A stretch of 64,000 bases of DNA. Source: Deinococcus psychrotolerans. GTDB taxonomy: Bacteria > Deinococcota > Deinococci > Deinococcales > Deinococcaceae. The translations under genes and the position numbers were made by a program. Each line of letters begins with the position of its first letter. Positions within the stretch are counted from its first letter, which is position 1. The stretch spans positions 316,001 through 380,000 of the forward strand of contig NZ_CP034183.1 of the NCBI RefSeq assembly GCF_003860465.1, written 5' to 3'. The notes under the pieces were generated by a model. That model was not told the origin of the DNA. It saw only the letters and a program-made list of their open reading frames with translations, and did no database searches. Shown one piece after another: positions 49,334-59,087 of this stretch.

Positions 49334-50502
49334 GCGAGTTGGAACTGATTCACGCCGACATTCTCTATACCGGCATGGGCCTTCCTATTCGGGACGGCGC
49401 GGTGGTCACGGGAGGCCAAACCATCGCAGCAGCGGGCGACTTGGAGACGCTGCGCCGACAGTACCCGCAAGCCGATCTGCGCCGTACAGTGGGCGTAATT
49501 GCCCCGCCGCCAATCAACGCCCATGCGCATTTGGATATGTCCGACTATGCTTTTCAGGCGCTGCCGTATTTCCAGTGGATTCCTGAAGTGGTGATCGCTG
49601 GGCGGCTCTCACGCGGTCTAGCCGGAGCCAAAAAGGGTCTGGCCCAAGTCCAACACAGCGGCGTGGCGGCGTTGGGGGACATCGTCTGGCCCGGAGCGCC
49701 GGAAGTGATGGAGTGGTTGCTGAGCGAAGCTGAACTCAGCGGCGTGGCTTACTGGGAAGTGCTCGACCCCGACCCGGCCACCGCTGACGCCACCTTCGCT
49801 CAGGTGATGCAAGACGTGCAGCGTTTCCGCAAGCTGGAGCGCCCCGGCGGGATGCGGCTGGGCCTGTCGCCGCACGCCACCCACACCGTTTCATCCAAGC
49901 TGCACCGCCTCTTGGCCAACTTTGCGAGGCGTGAACACCTGCCGCTGCAAATCCACGTGGCCGAGCATCCGAGTGAAGTGGAGCTGGTTCAAAGTGGCAC
50001 TGGCCCGCTTGCCCAAAGCTTTGCCCGCATGATTTCGTTTACCTCGCCCGACCTGACCTTGCCCGAAGTGCTGGGCCGCGCTCCCAGTCCCGACCTGACG
50101 CCCGTCTCGTATCTGGCCGAATTGGGCGTGCTGGACGCCAAGCCCACCCTGATCCATATGGTCAACGTCACCGACGAGGACATCCGCACGGTGGCGCAGG
50201 CTGGAGCCAATGTCGTGACCTGTCCGCGCAGCAATGCCAATCTGGAATGCGGCACTTTCCGCTGGACGGCTTTCGTGGCGGCGGGCGTGGACGTGGCGCT
50301 GGGCACCGATAGCGTGGCGAGCGGCGAAACGCTGAATATCTTTGACGAAATCGCGGCGGCGCGGCGCATTCACGCCAACTTAGACCCCCGCCTGATCGTG
50401 CGGGCAGCAGTCAAGGGAGGCAGCCGGGTGCTGGGAACGAAAGTGCCGTTTCTGCGGCGGGGCGAAGCGTGGAGCGAAGGGTTTATCTGGCCGGAAGCCT
50501 AG
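49330..50502 (+). CDS. Amidohydrolase-superfamily deaminase (MtaD/MqnX-like)
   Basis: 390 residues. Metal-binding NAHAHLD (near 60-66), HVAEHPSEV (near 216), and LGTDSVASGETLNIFDEI (near 325) fit TatD-unrelated class III amidohydrolases such as S-adenosylhomocysteine/methylthioadenosine deaminase or aminodeoxyfutalosine deaminase. The latter would fit menaquinone synthesis by the futalosine route used by Deinococcus, but I cannot decide from motifs. Coupled to the globin gene by ATGA. Its stop overlaps that of the convergent sthA gene within CTAG. Confidence 0.8.
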   Translation: MSELELIHADILYTGMGLPIRDGAVVTGGQTIAAAGDLETLRRQYPQADLRRTVGVIAPPPINAHAHLDMSDYAFQALPYFQWIPEVVIAGRLSRGLAGAKKGLAQVQHSGVAALGDIVWPGAPEVMEWLLSEAELSGVAYWEVLDPDPATADATFAQVMQDVQRFRKLERPGGMRLGLSPHATHTVSSKLHRLLANFARREHLPLQIHVAEHPSEVELVQSGTGPLAQSFARMISFTSPDLTLPEVLGRAPSPDLTPVSYLAELGVLDAKPTLIHMVNVTDEDIRTVAQAGANVVTCPRSNANLECGTFRWTAFVAAGVDVALGTDSVASGETLNIFDEIAAARRIHANLDPRLIVRAAVKGGSRVLGTKVPFLRRGEAWSEGFIWPEA

Positions 50503-52028
50503 ATCACTTCCCCCACTTCTTTAGCTGGTTCCAGTTTCGGCTCCAGCAAGGGCGCACTGCCCAGGCGGTTGATGCCGTCAAAGGCGGCGGTCTTGTAACA
50601 CTCGGCCAGCGTGGGATAGTTGAAAACCGTGTTGACGAAGTAATCCACCGTGCCGCCAAACGCCATCACCGCCTGCCCGATGTGAATCAGTTCGCTGGCC
50701 CCGGTGCCGATGATATGCACGCCCAGCAGTTCCCGCGTATCCAGGTGGAAGATCAGCTTGAGGGTGCCCTGCTCGTCGCCGATGATCTGGCCCCGCGCAA
50801 TTTCGCGGTACTGGGCCTTGCCGATCTCGTAGGGTACGCCCGCCGAGGTCAGTTCTTCCTCGTTCTTGCCGACGGTGCTGATCTCAGGAATGGTGTAGAT
50901 GCCGTAGGGAAACAGCTCCGGCACGCTCTGAGTCGGGACGCCGAAAGCGTGACAGGTCGCCAAGCGCCCCTGCTCCATGCTGACGCTGGCCAGGCTGGGA
51001 AAGCCGATCACGTCGCCCACCGCGTAGATATGATTCACGCTGGTCTGGTAATGCCCGTTGACGCTGATGCGGCCCCGCTCGTCGGCGCTGAGGCCCGCTG
51101 CTTCCAGGTTGAGGCGCTCGGTGGCTCCCACCCGGCCAATCGCGTACAGCACCATATCGCTCAGAATTTCCTTGCCGCTGGCCAGCGTCACCTTGACCCG
51201 CTCGCCGAGGCGGTCTTGGACTTTTTCCACCACTTTCACCGCTTCGCCCAGCCGCAAGGTCATGCGGTTCTGGCGCATCTGGTAGGCCAGCACGTCGGTG
51301 ATCTCGTGATCCACGAACTCCAGCAGGCGTGGGCGCTTGTCGATCAAAGTGACGCGCACCCCCAGCGCGGCGAACATGCTGGCATACTCGCAGCCGATGA
51401 CGCCGCCACCGATAACGGTCACCGTGCGCGGCAAGTTCTGCAAATCCAAAATGTCGTCGCTGATAATGATCTTCTGGCCGTCGAAGGGAATTTTGGGGTC
51501 GCGGGCCGCTTTGGTACCCACCGCGACGACAATGGTGTGGGCCGTCACGTCACGCCAGCCGTCGCCGTGGCCGCGCACGTCGCGCAGCCGCACGGTGTTC
51601 GGCCCCATGAATGAAGCCTCGGCGTTGATGCTCTCCACCCGATTGCGGTGCAGTTGATTGCGAACCACGTCCAGCTCGTGTGACATCACGCTACTGGTTC
51701 TGAGCAGCAGGTCTTGCACGGTGATGTCATCTTTGACGGCGTAGGCGGAGCCGTACAGACCGCGCTCGTTGTAACCGCTCAGGTGCATGATCGCCTCGCG
51801 GAAGGTCTTTGAAGGGATGGTGCCGGTGTTGATGCACACCCCGCCGATGACCGCCTTGCGCTCGACCACCGCCACTTTTTTGCCGAGTTTGGCTGCCTGA
51901 ATAGCCGCCCGCTGCCCGCCGGGGCCAGAGCCGATCACCAGCAGATCGTAAGTGAACTCTTCCGGGTGGGCGGTGTGGGGCGGCAGTGGGGTGTTGGCAG
52001 GCGAAGGGTGAGTAGGCACTGGCGTCAT
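50499..52028 (-). CDS. sthA: Soluble pyridine nucleotide transhydrogenase
   Basis: 509 residues from ATG 52028, with GAGGT upstream; an upstream in-frame start is unlikely. FAD-binding YDLLVIGSGPGGQRAAIQAAKLGKKVAVVE near 28-57 and GGVCINTGTIPSKTFREA: the redox-active Cys pair of dihydrolipoamide dehydrogenase is reduced to one Cys (CINTGT), the mark of SthA. NAD(P)-binding VIGGGVIGCEYASMFAALGVRVTLID and C-terminal dimer domain follow. It balances NADPH and NADH. The N-terminal 20 residues are Pro/His/Thr-rich and not in E. coli SthA. Confidence 0.93.
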   Translation of the reverse strand: MTPVPTHPSPANTPLPPHTAHPEEFTYDLLVIGSGPGGQRAAIQAAKLGKKVAVVERKAVIGGVCINTGTIPSKTFREAIMHLSGYNERGLYGSAYAVKDDITVQDLLLRTSSVMSHELDVVRNQLHRNRVESINAEASFMGPNTVRLRDVRGHGDGWRDVTAHTIVVAVGTKAARDPKIPFDGQKIIISDDILDLQNLPRTVTVIGGGVIGCEYASMFAALGVRVTLIDKRPRLLEFVDHEITDVLAYQMRQNRMTLRLGEAVKVVEKVQDRLGERVKVTLASGKEILSDMVLYAIGRVGATERLNLEAAGLSADERGRISVNGHYQTSVNHIYAVGDVIGFPSLASVSMEQGRLATCHAFGVPTQSVPELFPYGIYTIPEISTVGKNEEELTSAGVPYEIGKAQYREIARGQIIGDEQGTLKLIFHLDTRELLGVHIIGTGASELIHIGQAVMAFGGTVDYFVNTVFNYPTLAECYKTAAFDGINRLGSAPLLEPKLEPAKEVGEVI

Positions 52029-52193
52029 GGCGACCTCTTGGCAGGTGAGTGGAGGAGACGAAGCAGACGGAGCTGAGCTTACACGAACAACTTCACGCAA
52101 AGGTCAGCCATACAAAAGCCGCCCAGCAGCACACCGTCTTTTATTGTGTCGTGCCGAGTGCCGCTGAGGGCGGTTGCTTGTGAGAGTCGGCAC

Positions 52194-52496
52194 TTACATG
52201 ATTTTTGTCGCTTCACCCGCCGACCAAGCAGTAATGCTCAGATCGTTGACGCCCATTCCCTTGACCTTTTCCACCAACTCACCAACTTCTGGCTGATTCA
52301 GGTGAACTTGCATGGCGTCCATGCTCTCCCACTGCTCGCTGATGATAAATCCGCCGGGCGTTTCGAGATTCTCCGAAACTTGATAAAGCAGGCAGCCCGG
52401 CTCGGTGCGGGTCTGGGCGGCGAGGTCGCGCATCATGCTGCGGGCAGTGTCCAGGGGGGCTGCCGGAAACGTCAAAGTGCCGTGTGAAAGAATCAT
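52194..52496 (-). CDS. ABM-domain protein (putative quinol monooxygenase type)
   Basis: 100 residues forming one antibiotic-biosynthesis-monooxygenase fold: ARSMMRDLAAQTRTEPGCLLYQVSENLETPGGFIISEQWESMDAMQVHLNQPEVGELVEKV. GGAGG lies upstream of the ATG at 52496. YgiN-like members oxidise quinols or serve unknown roles; several are stress proteins. Nothing beside it narrows the function. Confidence 0.85.
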   Translation of the reverse strand: MILSHGTLTFPAAPLDTARSMMRDLAAQTRTEPGCLLYQVSENLETPGGFIISEQWESMDAMQVHLNQPEVGELVEKVKGMGVNDLSITAWSAGEATKIM

Positions 52497-52683
52497 GCTG
52501 AAACCTCCGAGGATAGGTTGTGGCTGAGTTGCTGACCTCCAGTTTAGCTGGTCTGATACGCAGAAGTGGTTAAGGCGCGGCTTCCCTCTGGAGTCTGTGA
52601 AGGCGGTTGCGTGAGTTCAGAGCGCCCCGCTTGCCATCAGGCCGTCATCAGATTGAGATTGGTCTGGAGTCATACCCTAAGTT

Positions 52684-53355
52684 ATGATTTCGCTTCGTTC
52701 GTTGACTGTGCTGGGCTTTTCCGCCGCACTGCTGAGTGCTTGTAACAGCGCAACTCCGCCCAAGCCTGCCCCCACTCCCGAAGTGACGCCTGTGCTGAGT
52801 GGGCAATTGGTGGGGATAGGCAACACCACCGCCAGCTTGAGTGGCAACAGCAAAACGCTGGCCGTGACCTCGGTGGACGCGGGGGGCAACTTCACCCTGA
52901 CGCTGCCGACTTCCGCGCAGCTTTCGGGTGACAAGACCTCGCTGACAGCGGGCTTGCTGGCCGATCTGGGCTGCACAGGGGTACTGACGCTCGGTGATCC
53001 CAGCGCCAAAGGGTACGCCTTTGCCACCCTGACCGCCGGCAACGGTAAGGAATACGCCGATGCTACCGTAACCAAAACCCTGACCACCCGCACCCTGAAA
53101 GGCCGGGCCTACCTCTACGCCGATAAAGCCACTACGCTGGAGGGGCCGCTCAACTGCTCGGCGGCCACCGGCTACCCGACCACCGTGCAGGTCAGTATCG
53201 ACGCTTTGGCGGGTTGGAACACGCTGGCCATCAACATCACCGGCTCGCTGGGTTTTGGCGGCATCAGCGTCGGCGGCACGGTGGGCAACGGCGCGGCCTT
53301 GCCAGGCAGCTTGTGGACAGATGTGGACAGTCTGCGGGCGCAGCTTGCCCCCTGA
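52684..53355 (+). CDS. Hypothetical lipoprotein
   Basis: 223 residues. A short signal peptide ends in LLSAC (Cys20), then a Pro/Thr linker and a beta-rich domain with two further Cys (LGCTGVL, LNCSAATG) that could pair. No family recognised. Leaderless: TACCCT (52673-52678) ends 5 bases before the ATG. The gene shares its general build with the lipoprotein at 41716. Confidence 0.75.
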   Translation: MISLRSLTVLGFSAALLSACNSATPPKPAPTPEVTPVLSGQLVGIGNTTASLSGNSKTLAVTSVDAGGNFTLTLPTSAQLSGDKTSLTAGLLADLGCTGVLTLGDPSAKGYAFATLTAGNGKEYADATVTKTLTTRTLKGRAYLYADKATTLEGPLNCSAATGYPTTVQVSIDALAGWNTLAINITGSLGFGGISVGGTVGNGAALPGSLWTDVDSLRAQLAP

Positions 53356-53405
53356 GTGCAACCAGAGCGTTTGTCATTCCGGCAGCGAGCACTTTACACT
53401 TCGTC

Positions 53406-54974
53406 TCATACGCATTGCAGTTGAGGGGCCACCTGCACGGCGTTGCGCCCAACCGCCTTGGCCGCGTAGAGGGCATGGTCTGCGGCCTGTAGTGTGGCTG
53501 TCAAATCAAGCTCGCCGCTCAGTACGGTGATTCCGAAACTGCCGGTCATGTTCAGCCCCGGCGCGATGTGTTCCCAGTTGGCGCGGTGCAGGGTGTCGCG
53601 CAGATGCTCGCACAGGCGCACGGCCTCGTCGAGCGGCGCTCCGGTGAGGATCACCACGAACTCCTCACCGCCCAGCCGGGCCAGCATGTCGTCACTTCGC
53701 AATTCCGCCGTGAGCAGGCGAGTGACCTCGGTCAGCACGGCGTCTCCGGTGATGTGCCCGTACAGGTCATTGACACGCTTGAAGTGGTCGAGGTCCATCA
53801 GCGCGATAGCACTGACCGGGCCGCCGCTCGCCGCACGGTCACGCAGTCGGGCCATTACCTGCATCGCCTGGGTGCGGTTCGGAATGCCGGTCAGGGGATC
53901 GCTCAGGGCCGCCTGCGCCATCGCCTGAGCATGAACCTTAGCCTCACGGGCCTGCTGCGCGATCTGACCGACCAAGGCACGCTGCTGGTGGTAATCGCGA
54001 AACAGCCGCTCCACCCCGCGCGTCACTGCCCGCTGCGTCTCGAACGCCTGCTCAAAGCGTCCGGCGTGGGCGTAAGCCTCGGCCAGTGTTTCGCGGGCGC
54101 GTGTCTCCCACAGGCCGTTGGCCGCCGCCTTGAAGTGCTCAATGGCCTGCTGAGCGTCATCAATCGCCGCCTCCAAATCGCCGATCTGCCCGCGCACCCG
54201 GCTGCGATCCAGCAAGGCACGGCCATAGAGCACCGGCACGTCGGCCTGCCCGGTCAGGCGCACATGTTCGTCAGCGAGTTGCTGAGCCGCCTTCAAATCG
54301 CCCTGCCACAGCGCGTAGCGGGTCAGGGCGTCCAGAACGGCGGTGGCTTCCAGTGAAGGTACGTCATTGCCCTCACGCTCCATGCCGCGCAGGAACGCCA
54401 CCGAGAGCCGCAGTTGCTCCGCCGCTTCTGGTTGCTCGGCGAGCGGAATCTGAGCGCTCAGCAGCGCCTCGGCAGCTCCCACCACAAAGTTGATGTGGAA
54501 GGTGTTGAGCAGACCGACCGACTCGGGCAGCGCCAGTCCCCGGACATGCTCGGAGCGCAGCAGCCGGATCAGCACCAGCACGGCCTCGACGTAGTTGCGG
54601 CGCTCAAGTTCGTAGTGCGAGGTATTCACGGCGACCAATGCCACTCCACGGTCATCGTGATGTTCGCGGGCCAGCTCATCCGCCAGCGCAAATTGCACGC
54701 TCGCCCCCAGGTCGTCGTAGGATTCGGCCTGCACCAGCGCCAGAGCCACGTGCGCCTTGACCTGCAAGGGACCGTCCTGGCAGGCACGGGCCAGCTCCAG
54801 CGCACTCAGGGCGTGCGTCATGGCGCAGGCGGCTTCTCCCAGATCGATAGCGATGTAAACGGCGTCGCGGTGAAGCAGAGTACGCTCGGCAGCACTGATT
54901 TCCGATTGGGTGAGCTTCTTCTCCACCTCTTGCAGGGCTGTGCGCCGGGACAAGGTCATTAAGCGGGTCGACAT
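53406..54974 (-). CDS. Diguanylate cyclase with TPR-like sensory region (GGDEF)
   Basis: 522 residues from ATG 54974 (start uncertain; TTG 55007 and GTG 54983 are also in frame). Residues about 1-340 are helical TPR-like repeats (DGPLQVKAHVALALVQAESYDDLGA; GDLEAAIDDAQQAIEHFKAAANG). A coiled segment leads to a GGDEF domain (LSDPLTGIPNRTQAMQVM, MDLDHFKRVNDLYGH) with active site LGGEEFVVIL and an intact inhibitory RxxD site (RSDD) five residues before it. It should make cyclic di-GMP. The gene follows the HD-GYP gene closely, pairing synthesis and breakdown. Confidence 0.9.
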   Translation of the reverse strand: MSTRLMTLSRRTALQEVEKKLTQSEISAAERTLLHRDAVYIAIDLGEAACAMTHALSALELARACQDGPLQVKAHVALALVQAESYDDLGASVQFALADELAREHHDDRGVALVAVNTSHYELERRNYVEAVLVLIRLLRSEHVRGLALPESVGLLNTFHINFVVGAAEALLSAQIPLAEQPEAAEQLRLSVAFLRGMEREGNDVPSLEATAVLDALTRYALWQGDLKAAQQLADEHVRLTGQADVPVLYGRALLDRSRVRGQIGDLEAAIDDAQQAIEHFKAAANGLWETRARETLAEAYAHAGRFEQAFETQRAVTRGVERLFRDYHQQRALVGQIAQQAREAKVHAQAMAQAALSDPLTGIPNRTQAMQVMARLRDRAASGGPVSAIALMDLDHFKRVNDLYGHITGDAVLTEVTRLLTAELRSDDMLARLGGEEFVVILTGAPLDEAVRLCEHLRDTLHRANWEHIAPGLNMTGSFGITVLSGELDLTATLQAADHALYAAKAVGRNAVQVAPQLQCV

Positions 54975-55017
54975 GCCGTTCACGCCAGCCGCCCCGCAAC
55001 GCCGCAACGCCGCTGCA

Positions 55018-56640
55018 TCACAGAAACACCGAACATGCTTGCTCCAAATTCACGAACACCTCCACGATCTGCGGATCGAACTGGCTGCCCGCGCAGCGTT
55101 CAAGCTCGGCCAGCGCTTCCGACTGGGGCCAGGCCCGTTTGTAGGGCCGCTCGCTGACCAGCGCGTCGTAAACGTCCACCACGCTGAAGATGCGGGCCAG
55201 CAGCGGAATCGCCTCACCTGCCAGCCGATCTGGATACCCAGAGCCGTCCCAGCGCTCATGGTGATGGCGCACCACTTCCCTGACCGCACGCGGCACAAAC
55301 ACCTCGTCCCGGAGCATGTCGTCTCCGACCACCACATGGCGCTGCATCAGCCGCCGCTCCGCCGCCGTCAATTCACCGGGCTTACGCAGTACGTCGTCAC
55401 CCACCGCCACCTTGCCGATGTCGTGCAGGTAAGCACCCCAGCGCAGATGCTGCAAGTCTTCTGGCGACTGCCCCAGCGCTTCCCCCAGTTGCAGCGCCAG
55501 CGTGGTGACACGGTCGGTGTGGCCGAAGGTATCGCCGTCACGGCCTTCGAGCACCCGGCCCAGCGCCCGTAAAGCCGCTTCGCGCGTCTGATGCAGATAT
55601 TCAAGTCCGGCGGCGCGTTCCAGCGCTTGATCGATGCGGGCCGCGACCATGCCGAGCAGGGTCATGATTTCGCCGGGGGCTTCGTGACGGTGACGGGTAT
55701 GCATCAGGCCGATCACGCCCACGACCTGCCCGCGTGAACGCAGCGGCGCGGCGGCGGCGGTGTAAATGCTGTGAACACGTGCGCCGCTCCAGCTCATGTA
55801 ATCGGGCACCAACTGCGGGCTGCCGGTTCGCAACACCTCCGCCACCAGGCCCGCCGGTGGATGCGGCTCGCGTAACTGGGCAGCGCTGGGTGGGCCCTCA
55901 TACTCTTCACCCTCCAGCACCGTCAAGGTGGCTTGCCCCTGGGAATCGATGCCGAACACCGCTCCGGAAGTAAACCCACTCACTTCAATAAGCGCTTGCA
56001 AAGCCAGCCGGGCAATCTCTTCAGGCCGGGTCAGGCGGTCGAGCTCCGGCGTCAGGGTGGCGAGGCGCTCGAATTGCCGCGCGGTGACCTGAGCGTGTTC
56101 GAGCGCCAGCCAGCGGCTGTAGGCCACTCCAGCCGCCTGTCCCAGCAGCAGCAGCGCCAGAGCGTCTGCCGCGTCCAGCCGCTCTGGGCTGTCGGTGGTA
56201 TCGGCAGACAGCACGCCCAGCACCTGACCTTCCGGGTCGAGCAGCGGCACTCCCAGGTACATACCCGCCTGAGCACGCCCAGAGACGAAATACGCCTCGG
56301 CTATGTCCTGCGCCCGCTCAACGCTCTGCACCTCGCCCGAGTCAAAGACCCGCCAGCCCAGCGCCTCACCGCGCCTCAACTGCCGTCCGGTGGCCTCCTC
56401 GGCCAGATGACCGCTGGCGGCGACCACTTCCAACACGTCCAGCCCGGGCCGGTGCAGCAGCACCATCGAGGTGGTAGCCCGCGTGATCTCCAGCGCCAGA
56501 CTGACGCAGCGCCGAAAGACATCCTCGGAAGACTGGGCCAGCAGCACCACTGTCTGCGCCTCCACACCGGGCTTGGGACGGTGCGGCCCGGAGGAGCGGT
56601 GCCGATTCGGGGCGGCAGACTTGACGAGGGTAGATTTCAA
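55018..56640 (-). CDS. GAF-GAF-HD-GYP cyclic di-GMP phosphodiesterase
   Basis: 540 residues from TTG 56640, chosen for the AGGGAGG element 5 bases upstream; the frame is open to 56763. Two GAF domains (about 30-180 and 190-345) precede an HD-GYP domain: GHTDRVTTLALQLGEALG, LHDIGKVAVGDDVLRKPGELTAAERRLMQRHVVVG, HHHERWDGSGYPDRLAGEAIPLLARIFSVVDVYDAL. HD and GYP signatures are intact. It should hydrolyse cyclic di-GMP in response to a small ligand or redox cue. Its last codon overlaps an ATG of another frame; the GGDEF gene follows within 50 bases. Confidence 0.93.
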   Translation of the reverse strand: MKSTLVKSAAPNRHRSSGPHRPKPGVEAQTVVLLAQSSEDVFRRCVSLALEITRATTSMVLLHRPGLDVLEVVAASGHLAEEATGRQLRRGEALGWRVFDSGEVQSVERAQDIAEAYFVSGRAQAGMYLGVPLLDPEGQVLGVLSADTTDSPERLDAADALALLLLGQAAGVAYSRWLALEHAQVTARQFERLATLTPELDRLTRPEEIARLALQALIEVSGFTSGAVFGIDSQGQATLTVLEGEEYEGPPSAAQLREPHPPAGLVAEVLRTGSPQLVPDYMSWSGARVHSIYTAAAAPLRSRGQVVGVIGLMHTRHRHEAPGEIMTLLGMVAARIDQALERAAGLEYLHQTREAALRALGRVLEGRDGDTFGHTDRVTTLALQLGEALGQSPEDLQHLRWGAYLHDIGKVAVGDDVLRKPGELTAAERRLMQRHVVVGDDMLRDEVFVPRAVREVVRHHHERWDGSGYPDRLAGEAIPLLARIFSVVDVYDALVSERPYKRAWPQSEALAELERCAGSQFDPQIVEVFVNLEQACSVFL

Positions 56641-56848
56641 GTCCGCCTCCCTTGCCGTGTCCGGCAGAGCCGTTGACCCACACAAAAGAAGAAAAAGCGG
56701 CGAGGCATTGGCCCCAGTATACGTGTGCCATCTTACAGGCTTCTCATTGTGAAGACAGGTCAATTCACTCGGAAGGGTGGGCCGAAAAACAAACAGGTGA
56801 TTTGTCTCTCTCCCCAGAAAATGAAGTTTGTCTTGTGCTGGAGCGACT

Positions 56849-58963
56849 TTACCCGCGAATCCGCTCCAGCAGGGCTGTATACCGCTCGTCTTTTTGCTTG
56901 CTCGCTGCTCTCACCCAGGCGCTCTGCGACCCTACGCTGACAAATCTTTCTTTGGCCCGCGTCAGGGCGGTGTAGGCGAGGTTGCGTGAGAGCATCGGCA
57001 TGTGGGCTTCGTGCAGCACACCCAGCACCGTGTCCCACTCGCTGCCCTGAGCGCGGTGGACGGTGAGCGCGTAGCCGAGTTGCAAATTGAACAGTTCGGC
57101 CCCGGCGAGTTCCACCACGTTGCCGTCAAAGTCCACCTGTAACTTGCCCCGGTCTTCGCGCAAGACGGTGCCCAGCGTGCCGTTAAAAACCTCATTCTGA
57201 TAATCGTTTTTGGTCTGCACCACGATGTCGCCCGCCCGCGCTTCGCCGTCGGCAATCCGGACGCCGCCCACTCCAGGATTAAAAATGCCCTGCAAATGGT
57301 GGTTGAGCGTCTCCACTCCCAGCGGCCCTTTGCGCATCGGGGTCAGCACCTGCACCTTGCCGGGGCCGCCGAGTTCGCGCACCAGCAGGGCTACCCGCCG
57401 TGCCCCCACGTCGGCGTCGGTGGCCACAAAGTGCAATTCGGCTGGCCCCCACTCCGGCGCTTTGCCACTGAGTAGGCCGTGCGCTGCCTGAATAATCGGA
57501 TTTTTGGCGGCCTGCCGGTAGACCTGTGAGAGCCGAATAGTGGGCGCAACCTGCGTGATGGCGTGCAGCGGCAATCCGGCGTCCACTGGGGGCAACTGGT
57601 CGGTGTCGCCCACCAGCAGCACCCGCGCTCCCGGCGACACGGCATTGAGGAGGCTCAGCATCAGAGCGTCGCCGCACATGCTCACCTCGTCCACGATAAT
57701 CAGGTCGTAGGGCGCAGGTTCGAGGTGGTTGTGCCTGAAGCCCTCCGGCCCGTAACCGAGCAAGCGGTGAATGGTGCTCGCACTCCGGCCCGTGACCTCG
57801 CCCAGCCGCCGCGCCGCTTTGCCGGTGGGGGCGCACAATCCCACTTCCAGGTCGAGCGATTCGGCGAGGTCGGCCACTGCCCGCGTGGTGGTGCTTTTGC
57901 CGGTGCCGGGGCCGCCGGTCAGCACCACCAGCCGGTTATCTTCTAAGAGGTGTAGCACGGTGGCCTGCTCCTCGGACAGCCCCTTGTCCGCGCCTCCCGG
58001 CACATTCCATTCGCCGGTGGGCGGCGTGGCGATCAGGGTGCGGATCACGCCCGCCAGCCGCCGCTCGGCCCGCAGCACCGGCGGCAGATAAATCCGGCCC
58101 TCGTCGTCTTTGAGACGGCCCAGCTCTATGGCGTTGTCGAGCGCCAGCATGGCTTGTTCCGGTGAGACGCGGGCGTAGTGGCCGACGCCTTTTTCAGCCC
58201 GGGTGCGCGGCAAAAAGCTGTGCCCACCCTGCTGAGCGGCCTGCTGAATGGCGTACACGGCGGCGGCGGTCAGGCGGCGCGGGTCGTCGCTGGTGATGCC
58301 CTGCTCCTGCGCCAGTTTGTCGGCGGTCAAAAAGCCGATGCCCTCTACTTCGGTCAGGGCGTAGATATCGGCGCTGAGGCGCTCGGCTGCCGCTTCGCCA
58401 AAGTGCTTGGTGGCCCGCTGCGCCTGCGAGATGCTCAGGCCCAGCCCCTGCAACGCCGCCAGAGAGCGCCGCTCGCCGCCCTGAACGCTCCAGCTCTGGG
58501 TCATCTTGAAGAGAGTGGCCTGGGTAATCCCCGGCACTTGCAGCATTTTTTCTGGCGTCTCCGAGAGCACTTCGAAGGTGGCGGAACCAAAGTGCGAGGC
58601 GATTCGCTTGGCCAGCACCTTGCCGACGCCACCCACCCGGGCTTCCAAGTAGGCCGCCACGCCTTCTTCGGTGAGGTCGCTGGGTGCGGCTTCCAGCACC
58701 ATGTTCAGCACCTTGTACTGATAGCCGTACTCGCGGTGCTCTTCCATGCTCACTTCGGCGGTGAAGCTGTCGCCCACGTCCAGCGGCGGCATCAAGCCCA
58801 CCACAGTGGCGTCGTCGTCCTCGCCTTCCTCGTTTTTGAGGGTCGCCGATAGCACGGTAAAGCCGCTGTCGGCGCGGTAACGGACTTTGTTGACGCTGCC
58901 CGACACCCGCAGATGCTGAGCTTGGGGAGTCAGGTGTTGCTGGGTGGGGTCGGCGGCGTTCAT
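56849..58963 (-). CDS. recD2: RecD2 5'-3' DNA helicase
   Basis: 704 residues, as in Deinococcus RecD2, with an N-terminal OB-like and helix-hairpin-helix region (VGGVGKVLAKRIASHFG; LTEVEGIGFLTADKLAQ) absent from E. coli RecD. Motif I GGPGTGKSTTTRAV near 353, motif II DLIIVDEVSM, motif III LLVGDTDQLPPVDAG, motif VI LTVHRAQGSEWDTV and ALTRAKERF. Superfamily 1B helicase; no recB or recC is near, consistent with a free-standing repair role and radiation or peroxide tolerance in D. radiodurans. Minus strand TATGCT is 9 bases before the ATG. Confidence 0.96.
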   Translation of the reverse strand: MNAADPTQQHLTPQAQHLRVSGSVNKVRYRADSGFTVLSATLKNEEGEDDDATVVGLMPPLDVGDSFTAEVSMEEHREYGYQYKVLNMVLEAAPSDLTEEGVAAYLEARVGGVGKVLAKRIASHFGSATFEVLSETPEKMLQVPGITQATLFKMTQSWSVQGGERRSLAALQGLGLSISQAQRATKHFGEAAAERLSADIYALTEVEGIGFLTADKLAQEQGITSDDPRRLTAAAVYAIQQAAQQGGHSFLPRTRAEKGVGHYARVSPEQAMLALDNAIELGRLKDDEGRIYLPPVLRAERRLAGVIRTLIATPPTGEWNVPGGADKGLSEEQATVLHLLEDNRLVVLTGGPGTGKSTTTRAVADLAESLDLEVGLCAPTGKAARRLGEVTGRSASTIHRLLGYGPEGFRHNHLEPAPYDLIIVDEVSMCGDALMLSLLNAVSPGARVLLVGDTDQLPPVDAGLPLHAITQVAPTIRLSQVYRQAAKNPIIQAAHGLLSGKAPEWGPAELHFVATDADVGARRVALLVRELGGPGKVQVLTPMRKGPLGVETLNHHLQGIFNPGVGGVRIADGEARAGDIVVQTKNDYQNEVFNGTLGTVLREDRGKLQVDFDGNVVELAGAELFNLQLGYALTVHRAQGSEWDTVLGVLHEAHMPMLSRNLAYTALTRAKERFVSVGSQSAWVRAASKQKDERYTALLERIRG

Positions 58964-58978
58964 TCTGTTGTCAGCATA

Positions 58979-59009
58979 TCAGAGTCAACCGATCTCAGAG
59001 TCAACCGAT
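58979..59009. repeat. Tandem 16-bp duplication
   Basis: TCAGAGTCAACCGAT occurs at 58979-58993 and again at 58995-59009, a perfect 15-base match on a 16-base period. It lies in the divergent space between recD2 and the secreted-protein gene at 59088, just upstream of the recD2 -10 box. Confidence 0.8.
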
Positions 59010-59087
59010 TGGGGTCGCCAAGGTCGCTGCCGCCCGCTCATCTGCTGGCTAGCCGCCGCCTCAGCTCGCGCCGCTATACTGACCGGC

